Shown here: positions 58,345-64,000 of the stretch, in pieces
Layout: every line of letters begins with the position of its first letter
Numbering within the stretch: the first letter of the stretch is position 1
NCBI GenBank assembly: GCA_959020715.1
Contig: CAUESV010000001.1
Span: 124,001-188,000, forward strand
Length of the DNA: 64,000 nt
Direction of reading: 5' to 3'
Source of the DNA: an uncultured Collinsella sp.
GTDB taxonomy: Bacteria > Actinomycetota > Coriobacteriia > Coriobacteriales > Coriobacteriaceae
Translations under genes and position numbers: made by a program
Notes under the pieces: model-generated
Databases searched by the model: none
Told to the model about the DNA's origin: nothing
The model's input: the letters and a program-made list of their open reading frames with translations, nothing else

Positions 58345-58776
58345 TTGGATACCTTCCCCATCACCACACCGCGCCAAGCTGGCATCTACGTGCGCCAGGC
58401 ACGCGAGGCTCAGGGTCTCACCCGTGCAACCCTCGCTAAAAAAGCCGGTGTTTCGGAGCGCCTGCTCGCATCGCTCGAGCTGGGCGACGCCACGGGTATT
58501 CGGCTCGACAAGTTGCTGACCGTTTTTAACGCACTCGGCATAGGTCTCTTTGCGCAAAGCGATAACGACTCCATCGCATCGCCCTCCGAACATCCGACGA
58601 CGATAGCGGACCTCCCTATCGTGAACTCGAATGCCCTGCTAAAGCAAAGCGTAGGCAGACGACCCGCCCGACAAGGAACGCCATCTTCCTATGGTGCCCT
58701 GCTGGCCCAAATCGCAGTCGAGCAAGGCCTTTCCGGCACTTCAGACCTCTCCTTTGGCTGTAAGGTTGTGAAATAA
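58345..58776 (+). CDS. hipB: HipB-like antitoxin (Xre-type HTH)
   Basis: 143 residues. Residues ~9-65 are an Xre HTH: AGIYVRQAREAQGLTRATLAKKAGVSERLLASLELG (in parts), LDKLLTVFNALGIGL. The C-terminal ~75 residues (SVGRRPARQGTPSSYGALL) are an extension beyond the usual ~90-residue HipB and may contact HipA. TTG start at 58345 behind AGGAGATCACC. It is immediately followed by hipA. Confidence 0.88.
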   Translation: MDTFPITTPRQAGIYVRQAREAQGLTRATLAKKAGVSERLLASLELGDATGIRLDKLLTVFNALGIGLFAQSDNDSIASPSEHPTTIADLPIVNSNALLKQSVGRRPARQGTPSSYGALLAQIAVEQGLSGTSDLSFGCKVVK

Positions 58777-60081
58777 ATGGCAGAGATGGAGCTTGCGACC
58801 CTCATTTGTGGCGAAATCGCCGGCACTCTCCGGCAAGACAAGCATGGACTCTGCAGCTTTGTATACGCCCCAACCTATCGCGGAGCACCGCTATCGCTAA
58901 CAATGCCGCTTTCCAATCGCACGTATGGCCATAACATCGTCCGCCCGTTCCTATTTGGCCTTTTGCCCGACAGTCAAGAACAGCGTCGCGCTATTGCCGC
59001 CGAGCATGACGTTGCATCCAACAGCCCCGTCGCCCTCTTGTGCCATATCGGTCTTGACTGCGCGGGGGCCGTTCAGTTTTGTCGAGCCGATCAATTAGAC
59101 GCCGCCCGCGGCAGGGTCTCGGCATACCGCCCGCTTACCAATTCTCAAATCGCTCACAAGCTTAAATCAATTCGCGATGACGAAAGAGAGACATGGATGG
59201 GCTCCAACGAAAGCTGGTCCCTGGGCGGCAACCAAGGCAAATTTGCACTAGCTTGGCATGACGGCCAATGGTGCGAATGTCTAGGGTCATCCCCCACTAC
59301 CCATATCTTCAAAAATGGTGTCGTTGGGTTCAAACATCAGGCCTTAAACGAATTCGTCTGCATGAAAACAGCTCGGCGTGCTGGCATTCCAACTGCCAAC
59401 GTCTCCTATTGCACATTTGAAGACGAAGCCGCGCTCGTCGTTGAACGGTACGACAGAATGGTCAATAGCAGCGGAAATATCGAAAGGCTGCATCAGGAGG
59501 ACTTTTGCCAGGCGCTCGGTGTATTGCCAAGCCAGAAATACACCGCCGACGGAGGACCAACTACACGAGACATCCAAGAACGACTGATTAAAACAGTCCC
59601 CCACCACATGAATCTTGTGCTTTTTACCTATATGTTGTTCTATAACGCCATTATCGGAGCGCCTGACGCACACGCTAAAAACTACTCGCTCATCCTTGGC
59701 AAAGGCACAAACGCGGCGCTCGCCCCCATGTACGATGTCGCATCGGGGCTGGCATACGAGCGCATGCGCCGCCGGGCGCGCCTTGCCATGAGCGTTGGCG
59801 GCGAAAATCGTGTGGGGCGCATCGGTCCAGGCGCTATCCGCCGATACCACGGTATGGGCGACCCCGCGCTGGAGGCGACGCTCACCGATGCCGGGCTATC
59901 CGAGAAGTTTTGCTTTGCGACCATGATGGACCTCGCCTACGAGGTGCCCATTTGCATGGAAGAGGTCATGGACGAATACGCCGACCTGCCCGGCATGGCG
60001 GACCTGCGCGAGCATATGCTCGGCCCCGTCCGCGAAAACTGCCAGCGCACCCTCGACCTCATCAGGGCAGAAATGAACTAG
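58777..60081 (+). CDS. hipA: HipA-type serine/threonine kinase toxin
   Basis: 434 residues, the normal HipA length. N-terminal domain RPFLFGLLPDSQEQRRAIAAEHDV (in parts); ATP-binding SLGGNQGKFALAWHDGQW; catalytic loop FYNAIIGAPDAHAKNYSLIL with the catalytic Asp; metal Asp in LAPMYDVASGLAYE. In E. coli HipA phosphorylates glutamyl-tRNA synthetase and causes persistence; the target here is untested. The ATG follows the hipB stop directly (TAAATG). Confidence 0.92.
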   Translation: MAEMELATLICGEIAGTLRQDKHGLCSFVYAPTYRGAPLSLTMPLSNRTYGHNIVRPFLFGLLPDSQEQRRAIAAEHDVASNSPVALLCHIGLDCAGAVQFCRADQLDAARGRVSAYRPLTNSQIAHKLKSIRDDERETWMGSNESWSLGGNQGKFALAWHDGQWCECLGSSPTTHIFKNGVVGFKHQALNEFVCMKTARRAGIPTANVSYCTFEDEAALVVERYDRMVNSSGNIERLHQEDFCQALGVLPSQKYTADGGPTTRDIQERLIKTVPHHMNLVLFTYMLFYNAIIGAPDAHAKNYSLILGKGTNAALAPMYDVASGLAYERMRRRARLAMSVGGENRVGRIGPGAIRRYHGMGDPALEATLTDAGLSEKFCFATMMDLAYEVPICMEEVMDEYADLPGMADLREHMLGPVRENCQRTLDLIRAEMN

Positions 60082-60112
60082 GTGGCCGTAATTTCGCAAT
60101 TATCAAACAAAA

Positions 60113-60153
60113 GAGAGGGGGCACCCGTCGCAAAAGCTCGGATGCCCCCTCTC
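60113..60153 (-). terminator. Terminator between convergent hipA and pepD
   Basis: Stem GAGAGGGGGCA / TGCCCCCTCTC; on the minus strand it is followed by TTTTGTTTG, so it mainly serves pepD. Confidence 0.88.
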
Positions 60154-60208
60154 GTAATGTCATTTGCAATCTGCTAGCACGTGGCTCGGACTGCTGCCAG
60201 CGCGACCT

Positions 60209-61666
60209 TTACGCAGCGAGGCGCTTGAGGACGTCGATGAGCAGCTCGTAGAAGCGCTCCGCAGAAGCGAGCTCCATGCTCTCGTCCGGGGTGTGGACAT
60301 CGGAGAGCGTCGGGCCCACGGCGATGGCGTCCAGGCCGTGCAGGGCCTCGGCAAACAGGCCGCACTCAAGGCCGGCGTGAATGGACTCGATGCGCAGCTC
60401 GGAGCCAAAGAGCTCGCGATAGCTCTCGACAAAGACGTCGCGGACCGGCGAATGCTCGGCATAGCTCCAGCCGGGATACTCGAACTCGAACTTGGCGTCG
60501 AAGCCCAAGACATCGGCCAGCGTCTGCAGGCGATCCTTGAACTCGTTCTGCAGCGAGGTGATCGAGGAGCGCGGGGACAGCATGATCTTGACCTCGTCGT
60601 CAGAAGTGGCGACCACGCCGATGTTGGAGGAAACCTCGACGGAGCCGTCGGTGGCGACGTTGCGGCGGATCACGCCGTTGGGGGCAAGACGCAGGGCGCG
60701 GATGAGGGCAAGCGCGGACTTCTGGTCCATGGCCTCGACCTCGGCGTTGTCGGCGATCTCGACAGTGCAGGTAAAGCCGGGGTCGAAGACCTCGAGCTCG
60801 GCGGTAACGTCGGCGATGATGCCACGGGCGATCTCGGCCGCGGCCTCGACGGCAGCGTGGTCGGCGTAGACCAGAACAGCCTTGCACTCACGGTTGATGG
60901 CGTTGTCCTTGGTGCCGCCGTTAAAGCTAACGATGGCGGGCTCGCCGGCAACCATCAGGCGGTCGATGATGCGGGCCATGATGAGGTTGCCATTGCCGCG
61001 CTCCAGGTGGATATCGCTGCCGGAGTGACCGCCCAGAAGGCCGGAGATGTCGAGCGTGAGGGTGCTACCGGTCTTGTGCTCGCGCGCGATCGGGCAGGTG
61101 TAGGTAACGACGACGCCGCCGGCGCAGCTGACGGTGGCAACGCCCTCTTCCTCGGAGTCAAGGTTAATCATGGTACGGGCGCTAATCTGGGACTTGTCGA
61201 GCGTCTCGGCGCCGACCAGGCCAGTCTCCTCATCGGTGGTGAACACACACTCGAGAGCCGGATGGGCAATCGAATCATCGTTGAGCACGGTAAGCATCAG
61301 AGCGACGGCGATACCGTTGTCGGCGCCCAGAGTGGTGCCGTTAGCGGTGAGGACGCCGTCCTTGACGACCAGGTCGATACCGTCGGTCGTAAAGTCGTGC
61401 TCAACGGAACCCAACTTATCGCACACCATGTCGATATGGCCCTGCAGCATCACGGTCGGGGCATTCTCGGCACCGGCAGATGCGGGCTTGCGAATGATGA
61501 CGTTGTAGACCTCGTCCTGGTACACATCGAGGCCGCGCTCCTTGGCAAACGCAACCAGGAAATCGCTGATGTCCTTCTCGTTGCCAGACCCACGGGGGAT
61601 CGCGCTGACCTCCTCAAAGAAATGGAACAGTTGGGCGGGCTCGTAGCCGGTGATCTTGTAATCCAT
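60209..61666 (-). CDS. pepD: Aminoacyl-histidine dipeptidase (M20)
   Basis: 485 residues. FFEEVSAIPRGSGNEKDISDFLVAFAKERGLDVYQDEVYNVII (in parts) is the PepD N-terminus; metal ligands appear in MLQGHIDMVCDK, GADNGIAVAL, FTTDEETGLVGAE, with the lid domain between. It cleaves carnosine-like Xaa-His dipeptides and other dipeptides in the cytoplasm. The ATG at 61666 follows CAAGGAGGCACC; an upstream in-frame ATG (61771) has no such site and would add 35 atypical residues. Confidence 0.93.
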   Translation of the reverse strand: MDYKITGYEPAQLFHFFEEVSAIPRGSGNEKDISDFLVAFAKERGLDVYQDEVYNVIIRKPASAGAENAPTVMLQGHIDMVCDKLGSVEHDFTTDGIDLVVKDGVLTANGTTLGADNGIAVALMLTVLNDDSIAHPALECVFTTDEETGLVGAETLDKSQISARTMINLDSEEEGVATVSCAGGVVVTYTCPIAREHKTGSTLTLDISGLLGGHSGSDIHLERGNGNLIMARIIDRLMVAGEPAIVSFNGGTKDNAINRECKAVLVYADHAAVEAAAEIARGIIADVTAELEVFDPGFTCTVEIADNAEVEAMDQKSALALIRALRLAPNGVIRRNVATDGSVEVSSNIGVVATSDDEVKIMLSPRSSITSLQNEFKDRLQTLADVLGFDAKFEFEYPGWSYAEHSPVRDVFVESYRELFGSELRIESIHAGLECGLFAEALHGLDAIAVGPTLSDVHTPDESMELASAERFYELLIDVLKRLAA

Positions 61667-61774
61667 GGTGCCTCCTTGGCGCAACTGGTTAGACAGTAAG
61701 ACATGCGACTTGTATATTCCCAGACTTTGCGTGCATAAACCAGTCGAAAACGCCGAGCGCCCTTGCATCATCGG

Positions 61775-62335
61775 CTAACGGTGAGGAAACGCCACTTTAT
61801 CAAGGTAAAGCAAGCTAGACGGGCCGTGCAGAGGGAACGTTGGACCCCCAACCAACCTCAACGCCTGTTGAACATTAATGCATACACCATTGGTATGTTT
61901 AATAAGATTCTTGTCCTCCGTCACGACGCAATCGGCATCAATGCGATTGGCGACGCCCAGCATCAGGTCGTCCTCAAAGTCATTGTGGTGGTACTTGAAC
62001 ACAAAGGAGTCGAAGACCTCGTCTGCACCGACCGGGGCGATGAGGGCTAGCTCGCGCATCTGTCGAACGCATGCCCAAGCCGTTTCGTCTGCCGCCGCAA
62101 TGGCACTATCGCTCAGTGAGCCAGTCTTTCTTCGGCACTCCTGCTTGATTGCCGCCGAGACAAGATATGAAACGTCTTTGACCGAAAGCGACGAGGCAAA
62201 CAGGGCAATCCGCTCCGAGGCGTCGGCAATCTCGATCAGATGGACGACATTTGCCGTACGGTCGGACCTGCCAGAAAAATAATCCATCCATACGTTGGTA
62301 TCGATTAACAGCTTGAGGACGCCTTCTGTGCTCAT
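61775..62335 (-). CDS. PIN-domain toxin (VapC-like ribonuclease)
   Basis: 186 residues. LKLLIDTNVWMDYFSGRSD holds the first acidic residue; later acids are in NDFEDDLMLGVANRIDADCVVTEDKNLIKH. This is the PIN nuclease pattern, with a somewhat long C-terminus. The ATG at 62335 overlaps the antitoxin stop (ATGA). It likely cuts tRNA or rRNA; the target is unknown. Confidence 0.87.
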   Translation of the reverse strand: MSTEGVLKLLIDTNVWMDYFSGRSDRTANVVHLIEIADASERIALFASSLSVKDVSYLVSAAIKQECRRKTGSLSDSAIAAADETAWACVRQMRELALIAPVGADEVFDSFVFKYHHNDFEDDLMLGVANRIDADCVVTEDKNLIKHTNGVCINVQQALRLVGGPTFPLHGPSSLLYLDKVAFPHR

Positions 62336-62691
62336 AGTTCCACCCATTCGGGATAGCGCTCCGCCATGGCCTCCTCATAGAGGTCGTCATAGTCTCCCGA
62401 GAACTCAGGGATGGGGATGCCGTATTTGAGGCACGAATCGCGAACGATATGGCTGCCTTGCGCGGCCCTTGACTCCATGCGCCGGGGCTCCACTCCGTCA
62501 GAAACTGGAGCCGCCGCGTCTCCCTTCGAGGGCATGCGTCCGTTAACGACCAGATACTCCCAAAGTGTCCGAACGGCTTGTGACGGCGTCATGCCAATAT
62601 GAGTCAGGACGGCGTCTCCCGCCTCTTTGAGCTGGCGATCTATACGCACGTTCATCTGAACTGGCCGTGAGTCTAGTATCGACATAGACAT
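62332..62691 (-). CDS. RelB/DinJ-family antitoxin
   Basis: 119 residues. RPVQMNVRIDRQLKEAGDAVLTHIGMTPSQAVRTLWEYLVVNGRMP (in parts) is the ribbon-helix-helix RelB/DinJ DNA-binding domain. The C-terminal ~65 residues (SGDYDDLYEEAMAERYPEWVEL, in parts) should wrap the toxin. RelB/DinJ antitoxins usually pair with RelE/YafQ toxins, here with a PIN toxin. AAAAGGAGCCAAC precedes the ATG. Confidence 0.87.
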   Translation of the reverse strand: MSMSILDSRPVQMNVRIDRQLKEAGDAVLTHIGMTPSQAVRTLWEYLVVNGRMPSKGDAAAPVSDGVEPRRMESRAAQGSHIVRDSCLKYGIPIPEFSGDYDDLYEEAMAERYPEWVEL

Positions 62692-62702
62692 GTTGGCTCC
62701 TT

Positions 62703-62735
62703 TTGCTATACGCTTTCCTTAATTAAGTATAGCAA
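62703..62735 (-). promoter_or_regulatory. Operator of the RelB/PIN pair
   Basis: TTGCTATAC (62703-62711) is exactly inverted as GTATAGCAA (62727-62735), immediately upstream of the antitoxin ribosome-binding site. The rest of the gap to 62906 shows no gene. Confidence 0.65.
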
Positions 62736-62906
62736 TTTGTCAGACAAACAGACGCCTCAGTACTGAAGCGTTCGTTTGACCGGGTTTGCCGTTGTGGGAT
62801 TAGTCAATAAAAGAAGCTGATACATGTTTGAGATAACTGCCCACATCAGCTGCAATTCGCTATCCACAGGCAATGAGTCCCGCAACGAAGCGCCATGCAC
62901 AAGCTT

Positions 62907-64000
62907 TTATAGTTCAATCACTTCGTCGCAAGCCTCAAGCAACTCGGGATCATGCGAGACAACAACCACTATATGATCTTCTTTCTTCTGTTGCAGAATA
63001 TCAATGAACGCTGACCTACTCGCTCCGTCAAGAGCCGACGTCGGTTCATCGAATAACATGACGGGTGAGTCCTTAAGCAATACACGAATAATCGCAATCT
63101 TCTGCTTCTCACCACCCGATATATTATGGTTTTGCTCGTCCAGCACCCCATCAAGACCATTGGGAAGTGTTGAGACCAGTTTGGTCAGACCAAACTGGTC
63201 TACAAGTCGCCCGACTTCAAGAATTGGACAATTATCGCCCGCGAGTAGCGTCAGATTCTCTCTGAGTGTTCCGTTAACGACATCGGGTTCTTGCTCGGCA
63301 ATACCAACGACATACGAGCGTAGATTAATAGAATCAATCTGGCTCAAATCAACCTCGTCATAAGCAATAGTCCCAACGCAATCATCGGGATATAGACCAG
63401 CTATGCCATCGAGAAGCGTGCTTTTCCCGCTTCCGTTTGCGCCCGACACGCCGTATAAGACTCCTCGATTAAGCGAGATGAGCTCTGGATAATCTATGAT
63501 TCGATCGGTATCAGGGCGACAAATCGACAGGCCCTTGCACACAAGTGAAACAGGAGAACCAATGCGGACAGAACCGTTCGCCTCTTCATCCATTGCCCAA
63601 AGGCGCTTAAGGCGTTGGGCGCTCACCTTGCTCGCCTGGTAGCTTTTGCCCCAAGAAAGCAAGTTCACCAGAGCGGAATTGGCGCTCGAATAATAGCTCA
63701 ATGCCGTCAGCAGAAAACCAACCGGCATTTTACCTGCGACAATCTCACAGCCTCCAATCGCGAGCAAACAGAACTGCGCAAAGGAAAAAATCAACTGATT
63801 CGCAAGTTCGAACCGTGATCCGGCTTTTTGGTTAGCCAATATAGCTGGATAAAGACCATCGAAAGCCTTCTGCAGCCTCAAGGAATAGAAATCAAATAAT
63901 GAATGGCGACGAAGAAAGGAGACGCTCTCCAGCTGGCTCTGGAGAGTCCCATAGAAAGCAGCGGTCTTTTCTTGAAACTCAAAGCCTCGATTGAACAGCA
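62907..64000 (-). CDS. ABC exporter, fused membrane and ATP-binding domains, partial
   Basis: The last ~364 residues are in the window; the gene runs off the right edge. The membrane part ends with FCLLAIGGCEIVAGKMPVGF and YYSSANSALVNLLSWGKSYQ. The ATPase has Walker A GVSGANGSGKSTLL, a Q-loop at IAEQEPDVVNG, signature NISGGEKQKIAIIR, Walker B PVMLFDEPTSALD and switch His in VVVSHDPELL. It looks like peptide or bacteriocin exporters. Base composition is clearly more AT-rich than its neighbours, suggesting acquisition from outside. Confidence 0.9.
   Translation of the reverse strand, partial: LFNRGFEFQEKTAAFYGTLQSQLESVSFLRRHSLFDFYSLRLQKAFDGLYPAILANQKAGSRFELANQLIFSFAQFCLLAIGGCEIVAGKMPVGFLLTALSYYSSANSALVNLLSWGKSYQASKVSAQRLKRLWAMDEEANGSVRIGSPVSLVCKGLSICRPDTDRIIDYPELISLNRGVLYGVSGANGSGKSTLLDGIAGLYPDDCVGTIAYDEVDLSQIDSINLRSYVVGIAEQEPDVVNGTLRENLTLLAGDNCPILEVGRLVDQFGLTKLVSTLPNGLDGVLDEQNHNISGGEKQKIAIIRVLLKDSPVMLFDEPTSALDGASRSAFIDILQQKKEDHIVVVVSHDPELLEACDEVIEL

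Overview
The window looks like chromosomal DNA of a high-GC Gram-positive gut bacterium of the class Coriobacteriia, most like Collinsella. This is inferred from about 60% GC, frequent TTG/GTG starts, actinobacterial-type RpoB/RpoC and EF-Tu, a feoA-feoB fusion, and a dense scatter of intergenic palindromes. No database search was run. Gene calls rest on motifs, length, ribosome-binding sites and context.

Layout. 1-5100: partial fabH diverging from birA, then the minus-strand str operon rpsL-rpsG-fusA-rpsJ, which lacks tuf. 5100-7500: an ECF sigma factor and its membrane partner, bracketed by two large palindromic repeats. 7500-18500: rpoB-rpoC, galU, and rplJ-rplL behind an L10 leader, with a third large palindrome upstream. 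18500-26200: aminotransferase, an unrecognised gene, a hypoxanthine-type DNA glycosylase, a GH13 enzyme, an MFS exporter and FeoAB. 26200-31100: ArcD-type antiporter, a DDAH/arginine-deiminase-like enzyme and a divergent GntR regulator with a perfect operator, then an esterase. 31100-43200: EIIA-Glc, asnS, a WYL-type regulator, a TrpXYZ-like ABC importer, MscS, a ParB-like/BMP fusion overlapping a metallophosphoesterase, and a second ECF sigma/DUF4179-type pair. 43500-45000: a decayed leucine operon with an intact-looking leucine-rich attenuator leader. 45000-50400: tRNA-Tyr-Thr-Met-tuf and rpmG-tRNA-Trp-secE-nusG-rplK-rplA, plus a lone tRNA-Thr. 50500-64000: an HTH-HipA-like kinase fusion, then yacP-like/rlmB/cysS/ispF/ispD/disA, mntP, hipBA, pepD, a RelB/PIN toxin-antitoxin pair, and the edge of an AT-richer ABC exporter.

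How it fits together. Most of the window is translation and transcription machinery whose classical clusters are broken up: tuf is absent from the str operon, and rplKA, rplJL and rpoBC sit at three places. Between them lie small regulatory or selfish modules (two ECF pairs, two HipA-like kinases, one PIN toxin system), several with conspicuous palindromic operators. The spaces between genes carry at least five families of long inverted repeats. The strongest candidates for something undescribed are the giant palindrome family (5105, 7284, 18263), the palindrome-bracketed sigma module, the self-contained HTH-kinase gene and the ParB-like/BMP fusion.
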